The notes below the pieces were generated by a model. The model was not told where the DNA came from and made no database searches. It was given only the letters and a program-made list of their open reading frames with translations. From Myxococcales bacterium (GTDB lineage Bacteria > Myxococcota_A > Polyangia > Palsa-1104 > JAEUJZ01): 64,000 nt of DNA. Made by a program: the position numbers and the translations under genes. Shown here piece after piece: positions 30,325-38,458 of this stretch. The stretch is taken from positions 62,001 to 126,000 of the forward strand of contig JAEUJZ010000131.1 in NCBI GenBank assembly GCA_016794505.1. Direction: 5' to 3'. Numbering within the stretch: position 1 is the stretch's first letter; each line of letters opens with the position of its first letter.

Positions 30325-30455
30325 GGGCTGGATAGCGTCGGTACGATCTGCAGTGCCGAGGATGAATTCGCCGCTGCTTTCTCGACGGGCAGCAGGCCGA
30401 ACAGAGCAATGAAAACGACCAGCAAACGCACACTGAACCCCTTGGACAGACGCAT
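30273..30455 (-). CDS. Small exported peptide
   Basis: The product has 60 residues from an ATG at 30455 with AGGAG nine bases before. Its N-terminus is a textbook signal peptide: MRLSKGFSVR, then LLVVFIALFGLLPVEKAAA. A mature part of about 30 residues follows, rich in Ser, Thr, Gly and Gln, with no Cys. It lies alone on its strand next to the 11-base tandem repeat. It could be a secreted signalling or accessory peptide. No family was recognised. Confidence 0.5.
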   Translation of the reverse strand: MRLSKGFSVRLLVVFIALFGLLPVEKAAANSSSALQIVPTLSSPQSTIGDQGTKGTGSAG

Positions 30456-30831
30456 TTCTCTACGCTCCTGTTGAGCTGTGTTCCCCCGCGTGTAGATACG
30501 TCCAGAGACCGGAAAAGGTGACTGCGACGTGGTCTACGTAGTTGCGGTGTGATCGCTCGGCTGTACTTCGCGGGGAATCGATGCCTGGCGAACTCGAAAC
30601 GAGAAACCTTATAGCCGACGGGTCTGACAACGCCTGTTGGGGCAAAAAGTTTCCCAATCTAGGCCGAAAAAGGAGTCGAAAAAAGGAGTCCGAAGCAAGC
30701 CGTCTTGGGGCCTTACCAGGGGCGAGGGAGTGCTCGATGAAACCGCATGCAGAGGTGTTGGCGAACGGCGCGCATGCAGTGGCGTACCGGTCTGTCTACG
30801 GCCTGCGCGATAATCAAGGCGGGAGGTGGTG
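30456..30831. other. Intergenic region with a weak frame
   Basis: The gap has one weak plus-strand frame from an ATG at 30581 to a TGA at 30830-30832 (83 residues, basic, with no family features). Its stop overlaps the next gene's ATG as TGATG, which could mean coupling. Two near-identical AAAAAGGAGTC units occur at about 30666-30690. No promoter was identified. Confidence 0.3.
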
Positions 30832-31125
30832 ATGGGATGGCTTCGCTGGTTCGTACGACCCATGCCGCGCTTTGTCTGCCCGCTGTGCCTCGGCACGGCA
30901 GACGAGTCTGGGCTGTGCGCGTTCTGCAACTCAGAGCTCTGCGCCGACAGCCAGCGCGAGCCCCTCGTGGAGTACTTGGCGCGGCACAGCCGGGAGCAGC
31001 TAGAGCAACAGCTTGCCGATGCAAAGCGGCGCGAGCGCGAGGCGCACGGGAACCGGCGCTTCTATGCCCGCGACTATCGCCGCGGAGTCGAAGCCCTGCT
31101 GCGGTACAAGCGCCAGAGCAGCTAG
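30832..31125 (+). CDS. Small zinc-ribbon protein
   Basis: The product has 97 residues from the ATG at 30832, just after GGGAGG; GTG starts at 30826 and 30829 are also in frame. Residues 15-35 hold two CxxC pairs (CPLC, then CAFC) 11 residues apart, with a further Cys after, enough for one zinc site. The rest is a highly charged helix rich in Arg, Glu and Gln. Such small zinc-ribbon proteins often bind nucleic acid or partner enzymes. No family was recognised. Confidence 0.6.
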   Translation: MGWLRWFVRPMPRFVCPLCLGTADESGLCAFCNSELCADSQREPLVEYLARHSREQLEQQLADAKRREREAHGNRRFYARDYRRGVEALLRYKRQSS

Positions 31126-31426
31126 CCGAAAGCGAGCGCGACCCTGGCTATGGCGGATGTCGCGGGCCATCCACGCGAGCTGCATGTGGACCGCGGGCAG
31201 CTATCTCATAAGCACAACGAGTCCACGATAGGCCGAACCGGTAGGCCAGCAAAAGGGCTGCAGCGCTAGCGGAAAGCAAAGCGCGCAGAACATCGAGGAC
31301 AGGCTGTGTGCTTCGTTCTCTGGCTAGGCCCTGAAGTTCCGGGCAGATGTGCGGAAACAATCGGCATACGAAGCGGGCTAGCGCCGATGCTGTGTCGCCA
31401 ATCCGACCCGCGGCCGAGACCTATGC
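31126..31426. other. Intergenic region with no clear content
   Basis: Nothing recognisable was found between the zinc-ribbon gene and the LuxR-type regulator that read toward each other. Small open frames here show no signal peptide, motif or ribosome-binding site. Confidence 0.4.
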
Positions 31427-32095
31427 CTAGGAGGGGTTCATCGAGGGATCGTTGCTGAGGACACCGTAGCGGTAAGCACAGCGAACCAACGCCGCCAGGT
31501 TGTCGGCGTGCAGCTTGCGCATGGCATTGGCGCGGTGAATCTCGACGGTGCGGCTGCTGATGCCCAGCGAGCGGCCGATGCCGACGTTGGTAAGCCCCTT
31601 GGCAGTCAGCTCAAACACTTGGCGCTCACGCGGGGTCAGGGCGTCGACGGGGAAGCGCAGGGCGTGCATGCCCTTTTTGAACAAGCGATCGACTTCTTTG
31701 GCCTCTAGCACGCGCGAGATATAGCGCTTGCCAGTCAGGACCGTGCGAATCGCCTGCAGCAAATCCGTGATGTCGGCCGTCTTGGGTACGTAGCCTGCCG
31801 CCCCAGCACACAGCGCCCGCGCCGCCGACGCCGGGCTGATGTTGTTCGAGAGCACGACGATTTTGCAGTTGGGACAGACCTGAACCAGCTTCTGCAGCAG
31901 ATCGAGGCCGCCTAGCTCGGGGGGTTCAAGCAACAGGACCTGGGACTGCTCCGCGGCAGACAGGATGACGGATAGATCCTGGCCATTGGTCTGCGTCGTC
32001 AGCTCGATGCCGGAAGCCTGTTTGAGCAAAAATACGAGGGCTTCACGTACCAGTGCTTGCGACTCAACAAGGGCGATACGAATTGATGTTGCCAT
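31427..32095 (-). CDS. LuxR/NarL-type response regulator with atypical receiver
   Basis: The product has 222 residues from the ATG at 32095, with GAAAGG upstream; the frame extends to 32143. Residues 1-120 form a receiver: IALVESQALVREALVFLL at the start, a beta strand VLLLEPPELGGLDLL where the phosphorylated Asp should be, ending LSNN and VPKTAD with the conserved Lys. The phospho-acceptor Asp is replaced by Glu, and the second acidic pocket residue is also changed (VE for DD). The C-terminal HTH is complete: LTPRERQVFELTAKGLTNVGIGRSLGISSRTVEIHRANAMRKL. So it is likely a DNA-binding regulator that does not need phosphorylation; Glu could mimic the active state. No sensor kinase is adjacent. 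Confidence 0.88.
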   Translation of the reverse strand: MATSIRIALVESQALVREALVFLLKQASGIELTTQTNGQDLSVILSAAEQSQVLLLEPPELGGLDLLQKLVQVCPNCKIVVLSNNISPASAARALCAGAAGYVPKTADITDLLQAIRTVLTGKRYISRVLEAKEVDRLFKKGMHALRFPVDALTPRERQVFELTAKGLTNVGIGRSLGISSRTVEIHRANAMRKLHADNLAALVRCAYRYGVLSNDPSMNPS

Positions 32096-32249
32096 TGGGC
32101 TCAGCCTTTCAAAAAGAACAGAGGCATGCAATCCGCAATACACCTAGCTCAGTGAAAATTTACAAGCGGGTATCCGCCTGCGAGCGCTGCCTACGCAGGA
32201 TGCCGCACGTCGCAGCGACAGAGTACCCGCCCGCGGCCCAGGGTACGCG

Positions 32250-33356
32250 TCACTGCGAGGCCGCAGCGCAGCCCAGCTGTGCCTGTCGTTCGGCGGCTTT
32301 GCGCAGGCGGTTGCCGTCCGGGTACTGCGTCTTTAGGCGATCTAGATAGCCGCAGGCTTCGCGGCGATCGTCTGGGCTGGGGGCGGCCTGCCGCAGCAGA
32401 GCAGCTTCGGCCATCAACAAAAGGGCGTCGTCGCACAAAAGCGAGGTCCGCTGTCGCTTCAGAAAGCGGCTCAGCGTCGCAAGCGCACGCTCGGGTTGCT
32501 TGAGATCGTACAGATAGACCTCGCCGAGCAGGATCGCCCCCTCGTCGAGCAAGAGCTTGTTGTAGTGACCGATGATGATCGCCTTGGTGTAGCTGGCCTC
32601 CAGCCGCTCTAGACGCTCGGCTGCTTCGGGGCTGCGGCCTTTTTGGCGCAGCAGGCGGGCGGCTGACACCAGCGCATCATCGAACAGCGGGCCACGCGGG
32701 TATCGTCGCCAGATTTCGTCATAGGTAAAAAGCGCTGCCGAGTCGTTCCGACGCTCTTGAAAGCGGGCTGCGTGGTACAGCGCAAAGCTCGCGACGACCT
32801 CGTGGGCGCGCAGCGCATCGGCTAGCTGCAAGAGCGTCGGCAGAAGCTGCGGATCGCCCTGGTCCAGCCCAAGCTCGACGAACAGCTTCAGCGCGTCTTC
32901 GGCCGCCACTTCGCTGGGCCAGGTCTGGATGACTTCGCGACACAGATCCTGGGCCTGTCGAGGCTGTGACAGAGGGCCCGCCAAGAGCGCCGCTGCGCGT
33001 TGAAGGCCCCGCGCCATATTCCGCCCCTCGCGGCTGAGGGTTCTCGTCTCGGCATAGGCGCCTGAGGCCTCGGCAAAGCGCCCCAGCTGTTCCAGAATCT
33101 GCCCCCGTCGCAGCGCGGCGGTGCCACAGGGATCTTTGCGCTCGCTGCGTGGCTTTTTTCGGCAGCCGGCAACGACGGCGTCATAGACCGCAAGAGCCCG
33201 CTCGGGGTCTTGGTCGCGCTCGGCCTGCTGCGCTTGCTTTAGATCGTCGGGCAGCGGCTGGGCATGGTTGCAGCCGAGTCCACTTAGGCAGGAAAGAAGC
33301 GACCCCAGCACGATCCCAGACCAGAACCTGCGTCGCAGCACGCGCTCATTCTTCAT
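32250..33356 (-). CDS. TPR lipoprotein
   Basis: The product has 368 residues. A signal peptide with lipobox SGLGC (C29) is followed by helical TPR-like pairs over the whole length: ERDQDPERALAVYDAVVAGC, AALRRGQILEQLGRFAEASGAYAET, LGEVYLYDLKQPERALATLSRFLKRQ and others. The outer-membrane assembly lipoprotein BamD and many cell-envelope scaffolds look like this, but BamD is shorter, so this is a broader TPR protein. It probably works in the periplasm by binding partners. It lies ten bases from the end of the threonine aldolase gene on the same strand and may be co-transcribed. Confidence 0.8.
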   Translation of the reverse strand: MKNERVLRRRFWSGIVLGSLLSCLSGLGCNHAQPLPDDLKQAQQAERDQDPERALAVYDAVVAGCRKKPRSERKDPCGTAALRRGQILEQLGRFAEASGAYAETRTLSREGRNMARGLQRAAALLAGPLSQPRQAQDLCREVIQTWPSEVAAEDALKLFVELGLDQGDPQLLPTLLQLADALRAHEVVASFALYHAARFQERRNDSAALFTYDEIWRRYPRGPLFDDALVSAARLLRQKGRSPEAAERLERLEASYTKAIIIGHYNKLLLDEGAILLGEVYLYDLKQPERALATLSRFLKRQRTSLLCDDALLLMAEAALLRQAAPSPDDRREACGYLDRLKTQYPDGNRLRKAAERQAQLGCAAASQ

Positions 33357-33365
33357 CGCGGGGAC

Positions 33366-34499
33366 CTAGCTACGCGCGCCGCGCGGTTCGTGCGAAGGGA
33401 ACGTTTTTTCAAGGATCGCGCACACCTGCTGCGCCGCCGTCAGGCAGGCATCGCGGCTGACATCCAAGTGGGTCACCAAGCGCACGCGCCGGGGTCCAAA
33501 CGCCGATCCCAGCACGCCGCGCTGGGCCAAGGCCCGGACCACGAAATCGGCATCAGGCGCCCCGTCCATTAGATCGAACAACACAATGTTGGTCTCGATG
33601 GGGGACACGACGTTGACACCCGGCAGACCGCGCAGGTGATTGGCCATTAAGCGCGCGTTGTCGTGGTCGATGTGCAAGCGCTCGTAGTGACGGGTCAGGG
33701 CATAGACCCCAGCAGCAGCCAGAACACCGGCCTGCCGCATGCTGCCACCGTACATGCGGCGATACCTGCGAGCCTGATCGATCTCGGCTCGTCCGCCGCA
33801 CAGCAGCGACCCAGCCGGCGCCCCCAAGCCTTTGGACAAGCAGACCGACACGGTATCAAACGGCGCGGCAAGATCTCGGGGCGAGGTCTGCAAGAACACC
33901 GCGGCATTCCACAGACGGGCGCCATCCAGGTGCAGGCGCAGTCCCAGTCGTCGTGCCTCGGCGCAGACCGCTGCAAGCTGCGCCTGGGGCCATACGCGTC
34001 CACCACCGCGATTGTGCGTGTTTTCCAGGCACAAAAGCGTCATGGGAGGCGAGGCATGATCGCTGCGTCGAGGCTGGTACACCGCGCGCAGCTCTGCGGC
34101 GTCGAACAGCCCAGACTGCTCGGCTCGACCGACGGTGACAAGCTGCAGTCCGGCGAGGGCTGCGGCTGCCCCGGCTTCGTACCACTTGATGTGCGCACCT
34201 TCGCTGGCCAGCACGTCGTCGCCGGGCCGCGTATGCAGACGCAGCGCAAGCTGGTTGGCCATGGTGCCGGAAGGAACGAACAGCGCCGCCTCTTTGCCCA
34301 GAAGCGCAGCGACCTGTTCTTGCAGCGCCTGCACCGTCGGATCTTCCCCGTACAAGTCATCGCCCACCTGCGCATCGGCGATGGCTGCACGCATGCCAGC
34401 GGTTGGCTTGGTCACCGTGTCCGAGCGCAGATCGATGGGCCCATCGGCCGATCTCGTACCTGCTTCTTTCGTGGCTGACCCGTCGAATGAGGAGCTCAT
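33366..34499 (-). CDS. ltaE: Low-specificity L-threonine aldolase
   Basis: The product has 377 residues from the ATG at 34499; the frame extends to 34583 but that part lies before the conserved core. It splits threonine or allo-threonine to glycine and acetaldehyde using PLP. Conserved blocks are IDLRSDTVTKPTAGMR, GDDLYGEDPTV, ALFVPSGTMANQLALRLH, LENTHNRGGG, LHLDGARLWNA and the PLP lysine in VSVCLSKGLGAPAGSLL. The enzyme is a fold I aspartate-aminotransferase-like dimer or tetramer. Its position suggests a unit with the TPR lipoprotein, although their functions are not evidently linked. Confidence 0.93.
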   Translation of the reverse strand: MSSSFDGSATKEAGTRSADGPIDLRSDTVTKPTAGMRAAIADAQVGDDLYGEDPTVQALQEQVAALLGKEAALFVPSGTMANQLALRLHTRPGDDVLASEGAHIKWYEAGAAAALAGLQLVTVGRAEQSGLFDAAELRAVYQPRRSDHASPPMTLLCLENTHNRGGGRVWPQAQLAAVCAEARRLGLRLHLDGARLWNAAVFLQTSPRDLAAPFDTVSVCLSKGLGAPAGSLLCGGRAEIDQARRYRRMYGGSMRQAGVLAAAGVYALTRHYERLHIDHDNARLMANHLRGLPGVNVVSPIETNIVLFDLMDGAPDADFVVRALAQRGVLGSAFGPRRVRLVTHLDVSRDACLTAAQQVCAILEKTFPSHEPRGARS

Positions 34500-34680
34500 G
34501 CCCGGCACCATACCGCAGCCACCCGGCCCGGCGATAGGCCGCTGCGCACGCCGCTCTTGCTCGTGGGTCCCAAGCTGTGCCAAGGGTCACAGACGCCGCC
34601 CGGAACGACGGTGTACATCCAGTATCGTGTGCTGTGCCCGCTGCGGTTTTCTTGCCACCCCAACAACTCAGGAGCCCTCG

Positions 34681-35100
34681 ATGAACCGTTCGTTACAGGC
34701 TGTGTGTACCGACCAAGCCCCGCAGGCCATCGGCCCCTATTCGCAGGCCATTTTTGCCTCAGGTGAGGAGCCTTGCGGTCTGCTGTTTTGCTCGGGCCAG
34801 ATCGCCCTTTCGCCGAGCACCGGCACCCTGGTTGGCGCCGGGGATGTCGTTTCGGAAACGGAACAGGTGATGCGCAACCTGCAGGCGGTATTGGCTGCTG
34901 CGGGCTGTGGCTTTGAGCACGTCGTCAAGACGACGATTTTTCTGGCCGATATGGGGGACTTTGCCGCTGTGAATGAGGTCTATGGCCGGCACCTTTCGAG
35001 CGGCCATCGCCCCGCCCGCGCGACGGTGCAAGTGGCCGGACTGCCGCGAGGAGCACGCGTCGAGATCGACGCCATCGCCGTGCGCCCCGCCCATCGCTAG
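34681..35100 (+). CDS. ridA: RidA family protein (imine/enamine deaminase)
   Basis: The product has 139 residues from the ATG at 34681. RidA hydrolyses reactive 2-aminoacrylate-type enamines made by PLP enzymes to keto acids. Signature segments are AIGPYSQAI, GLLFCSGQI, VVKTTIFLADMGDFAAVNEVY and the Arg-containing RATVQVAGLPRGARVEIDAIAV. It is divergent from the PLP-dependent threonine aldolase with about 180 bases between, and this pairing makes functional sense since aldolases leak such intermediates. Confidence 0.93.
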   Translation: MNRSLQAVCTDQAPQAIGPYSQAIFASGEEPCGLLFCSGQIALSPSTGTLVGAGDVVSETEQVMRNLQAVLAAAGCGFEHVVKTTIFLADMGDFAAVNEVYGRHLSSGHRPARATVQVAGLPRGARVEIDAIAVRPAHR

Positions 35101-35122
35101 CCGCGCCACGCCGTCGTTGGGC

Positions 35123-37042
35123 TTAGCGGTGCTTCTTCTTCTTGCCGGTGGCTTTGCCGGACGTTTCGCGATCGCCTTGCCGCAGGCTGGCCATGGCGGC
35201 GCGCAGATCGGCCTGCATGCTCTCGGGCAGAAGGTCGGTGTACAGGTACCACAGCACGGCGACATGGCCGGTGCGCGCTTGCACAACGCCGCGGCCCTGC
35301 ACGCTGTCCTGCACGCGAGCGTGTAGCTCCATCGTCGGCCAGCCATCGATTTCGCTGCGCTTTGGCGGGGTCAGCTCACTGACGCCAGGGGCGCGCAAGC
35401 GGTCGGCTTTTACCTGCGCGACCGCTTGATCGAACGCGATGCGCAGCTTCTTTTTCGCAAGCGGCGTCGCCTGCTTGTACACGACGACCGCCAAGAGCTG
35501 CTGCTTGTCACCTAGGCTGCCGAATTCGTAATACGTCGCGCGGTTCGCTTCGCTTTTCTCGCTGGCTTCTCCGAGTGACTCGGGCACCTCGATGGAATAA
35601 CCGGACTCGCCGAGCGGACGTCGGATCAGCGTGAGATGGCCGCGCTCTGACAGACGCTTTTCCCCGACCTTGGTCGTCGACTTGCCTGCATCCACCGCGG
35701 TCGATCCCGTGCTGTCCGCGCCCGCGCCCGACGTGCCTTGGCCCAGCGCAGCCGACAGGCGGCCTTTCCACGACGTATCCACGTTCCAGGGCTGTCCGCG
35801 GACAAAGGCCAAGGCCACCGACGCCAGCAGCGCCAGACCGCACAGCGCCGCGACTCCGCGGAACACGAAGTCCGAGATCGCCGATCCTGCCCCGTTTTGC
35901 ACGTCGCGTAGCTGCAGGGCACGCACGGCCCCGCTGGCCGCGAAGGACAGACCCACGATCAGCGCGCCGAGGTTGGCGGCTCGCTCGACACCGGGCAGAA
36001 ACGACGTGATCAGCGCAAAGAACACACCGCCCAGCCCGAGCTTGCGCAGGCGCTGCACGTCGTCGCTGGGCAGGTCGCTCGGCGTAAACGCGAGGATCAC
36101 GCTGGTGCCCAGCAAGGCAAAGCCAGCCGCCGATCCACTGACGCTGATCAGCGCCAGCCCGCTGCGCGGCAAGAACGTGCTGAGCAGCGATCCACCGAGC
36201 GCTCCCACCAGCATCAGCGTCAACAGCCGTGCCGATCCGACGATCTTTTCCAGCGTCGTGCCCAGCGACAGCACGAACATGCTCGTCAAGAGCACTGTCA
36301 CCGGATGCGCATGCAAGAGCGTCGAGGACAACAGGCGCCACGCCTCGCCCTCGCGCACAAAGGGCGCCAGGCTGGCCCCAAGCTGCACCAACACCGTCGC
36401 GCCGTCATTGCCCGGCTGCCGCTGCCAGATGTACTTCAAACCGAAGATCACCGCAGGCAAGGCCGCCGCGGCAATCGCCACGGGCGTGAGCCGCGCCTTC
36501 ATGATGTCGGACAGCTTCTCGCGCAGGCGGCCTTTTTCGGCCTCGGCTTGCGTGCAGCGCTCGGCGAACGAGGCTTCTGAAAGCTGCCCCAGCGGCCCGC
36601 CATCGGCTGGCAGCGAGATCTGTTTCTGCGCCTTGAAGATCGCGTGAAGCTCGTCGAGAGGCTGCTTGGCTTTCAGCTCCAACTCGGCTTCTGAGTTGAG
36701 CTGATACACCTGCATCTTGGGCCAGAATTCTTCGCTGATCTTTTTCAGCGCGTCCGGCATCCAGCTGTGGTTGGCGCAAAGGACGATGTGCTGGTTTCCG
36801 ACATTTTCTGTCGCCAGTCGCCCGATGCGCAGGCGCAGCGAGCGATCCTCTTCGCGTGAGCCATCGATCAGCACGATGAAGATCGGCGGCTTGCCGGGGC
36901 GCTCGATCGAAAACTGCGCCTCGCCATCTTTGTAGCTGACGAGGCGCGCGGGATGCGTCGGCACCAGCAGCGCGTCCACCAGCAACCGGAAGCGAGCCGT
37001 AGCCGGCGAGATGATCTGCAGGCTCGGGTTACTGAGATCCAT
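35123..37042 (-). CDS. Rhomboid-like membrane protein, probably not a protease
   Basis: The product has 639 residues from the ATG at 37042. Residues 1-180 are a cytoplasmic alpha/beta domain (a pattern with LLVDALLVPTHPARLVSY and FIVLIDGSREEDR). About 185-430 hold seven or so membrane helices with rhomboid features: WRLLSSTLLHAHPVTVLLTSMFVLSLGTTLEKIVGSARLL and SVSGSAAGFALLG in place of GxSG. The His in the last helix that would complete the Ser-His pair is replaced by Asn (RAANLGALIVGL instead of the usual HxGG). So serine protease activity is doubtful, and it may work as a binding pseudo-protease as iRhoms do. The C-terminal 200 residues form a separate domain with a Lys-rich tail. Confidence 0.78.
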   Translation of the reverse strand: MDLSNPSLQIISPATARFRLLVDALLVPTHPARLVSYKDGEAQFSIERPGKPPIFIVLIDGSREEDRSLRLRIGRLATENVGNQHIVLCANHSWMPDALKKISEEFWPKMQVYQLNSEAELELKAKQPLDELHAIFKAQKQISLPADGGPLGQLSEASFAERCTQAEAEKGRLREKLSDIMKARLTPVAIAAAALPAVIFGLKYIWQRQPGNDGATVLVQLGASLAPFVREGEAWRLLSSTLLHAHPVTVLLTSMFVLSLGTTLEKIVGSARLLTLMLVGALGGSLLSTFLPRSGLALISVSGSAAGFALLGTSVILAFTPSDLPSDDVQRLRKLGLGGVFFALITSFLPGVERAANLGALIVGLSFAASGAVRALQLRDVQNGAGSAISDFVFRGVAALCGLALLASVALAFVRGQPWNVDTSWKGRLSAALGQGTSGAGADSTGSTAVDAGKSTTKVGEKRLSERGHLTLIRRPLGESGYSIEVPESLGEASEKSEANRATYYEFGSLGDKQQLLAVVVYKQATPLAKKKLRIAFDQAVAQVKADRLRAPGVSELTPPKRSEIDGWPTMELHARVQDSVQGRGVVQARTGHVAVLWYLYTDLLPESMQADLRAAMASLRQGDRETSGKATGKKKKHR

Positions 37043-37128
37043 GGGCAGTGATTGTATTGCGTAAGCCAGCCGGGCAGGGGGGGCAAATCTGCGGCTGGAA
37101 TACAGGGCATTCAGCGACGAGAGCGCTG

Positions 37129-37866
37129 CTACAGCGCTTTGACTCGCAGGTTGTCGAAGTGGACCGGTGTCTGCCAGTTGTTGAAGCCAAAGAAGCGATG
37201 GCCGGGCCCTTGCAACGGCGCTGGATCGTCGAGCTCCAGCGCGAGCTCTCCGTTGATGAACCACTCGATGCGGCTGCCGCGGCGCGCGATCTGGTAGTGA
37301 TAGCGCGTGCCCGGCACGACCTTGATGTCGTTGCGCACGCGACGATCGGCGGCGTGCTCGTCTTGTCGGCACAGCGCAGACAGGCTGTTCTTCCAGCCGC
37401 CGTGGATAAAGACATAGCCCGTGCTGGTGTACGACACGCTCTGCGCAAAGCTCTGTCCATCGCCGAAGAGCTCGACCTTGATGTCACCGTCTGGGCTGTC
37501 TGACCAGGCATCCAGCTCGACGACGACATCGCTGGGCAGCTCGCGGGTCAGCCACAGCGGGTGATTGAACGCGCCGCGTACGGCCAGCGCTCCACCGTCC
37601 AGGCGATAGACGCCGGGCGGGGCCGTATTGCGATAGTCGCTGCCCCACTCGCTGTCGGCAGCGCGATCGAAAGCGTCGCTAAACAGCACCGCGTCCCCCG
37701 TCGGAGGCTTGGGCTTGCAGGCCGCACAAAACGTGATCAGCAACAGACCCAGCAGCGCGGGCCAGCCGGCCGCTCGCTGCGGTGCTTGGCGCAGGCGACA
37801 TACCGGCAAGAGTCGAGAGAAAACGGGTCGAAAACAGCGAGCAAAGCGGCAGGGCAAGGGCGACAT
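37129..37866 (-). CDS. Lipoprotein with lectin/glucanase-like domain
   Basis: The product has 245 residues from the ATG at 37866; an earlier ATG at 37935 is also in frame. The signal peptide runs to a lipobox, FCAAC. Residues about 60-240 look like a concanavalin-A-like jelly roll, the fold of LamG and of the DUF1080 sugar-binding or hydrolase domain: LFSDAFDRAADSEWG at the start, then DVVVELDAWSD, YHYQIARRGSRIEWFINGELALELDDP, and FFGFNNWQTPVHFDNLRVKAL at the end. It probably binds sugar chains at the cell surface. Catalytic residues could not be assigned. Confidence 0.7.
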   Translation of the reverse strand: MSPLPCRFARCFRPVFSRLLPVCRLRQAPQRAAGWPALLGLLLITFCAACKPKPPTGDAVLFSDAFDRAADSEWGSDYRNTAPPGVYRLDGGALAVRGAFNHPLWLTRELPSDVVVELDAWSDSPDGDIKVELFGDGQSFAQSVSYTSTGYVFIHGGWKNSLSALCRQDEHAADRRVRNDIKVVPGTRYHYQIARRGSRIEWFINGELALELDDPAPLQGPGHRFFGFNNWQTPVHFDNLRVKAL

Positions 37867-37913
37867 CTTGCGCAAGCTAGCATGTGACCGGCGATTCAAG
37901 TACCTTGCCGCGC

Positions 37914-38357
37914 ATGACTGCCGCTTCAGGTTCAAAGACAGCAGCCATTCGCCCGGAAGTCACCATCAGCCACGTCGTCACCGAGCAAGATCTGGCCGAT
38001 CGTGTGGCAGCCACAGGTACCGGGGGTGGGCCCGAGCACAACGTGTTTCCGCGCACGCTGGGCACGGCGCGCCTGATCTCGCTGATGGAGCTAGCGGCGG
38101 CGCGAGCCATGGAGCCGATCCTGCAGCCAGGTGAGCTGACCGCTGGCATCGTGGTTCGCGTCGAGCACATTGCGCCGACGCCGCTTGGTGGAACGGTGCG
38201 CATGACGGCGCGCTATCTGGGCCGCGAAGGCAAGCATCATCGCTTTGAAGTCATCGCGGCCGATGACGCGGGCGAGATCTTTCGCGGTCAGCACATCCGC
38301 GCGGTGGTCGAAGCGCGTCGCTTGGAAAAAGGCGCGTCTCGCCGCCTGCGCATTTGA
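37914..38357 (+). CDS. FlK-like thioesterase (hot-dog fold)
   Basis: The product has 147 residues from the ATG at 37914; the frame begins at 37884. The sequence follows the hot-dog group that includes fluoroacetyl-CoA thioesterase FlK: VFPRTLGTARLISLMELAAARAMEP (a Glu where FlK has one), GIVVRVEHIAPTPLGGTVRMTARYLG (His in VEH as in FlK), and FEVIAADDAGEIFRGQHIRAVV. These enzymes hydrolyse acyl-CoA thioesters. The substrate is not evident. It stands divergent from the preceding lipoprotein and 100 bases before pyruvate carboxylase. Confidence 0.8.
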   Translation: MTAASGSKTAAIRPEVTISHVVTEQDLADRVAATGTGGGPEHNVFPRTLGTARLISLMELAAARAMEPILQPGELTAGIVVRVEHIAPTPLGGTVRMTARYLGREGKHHRFEVIAADDAGEIFRGQHIRAVVEARRLEKGASRRLRI

Positions 38358-38458
38358 CGAGGTATCGATCCGCGAGCGCTGGCCTGTGCTGGCCCACTCG
38401 CACTTCTCTGCGCGGAAAACCCGTCGCTGCCCAGCCTCTCTTCGCTTGAGTTACGCCG

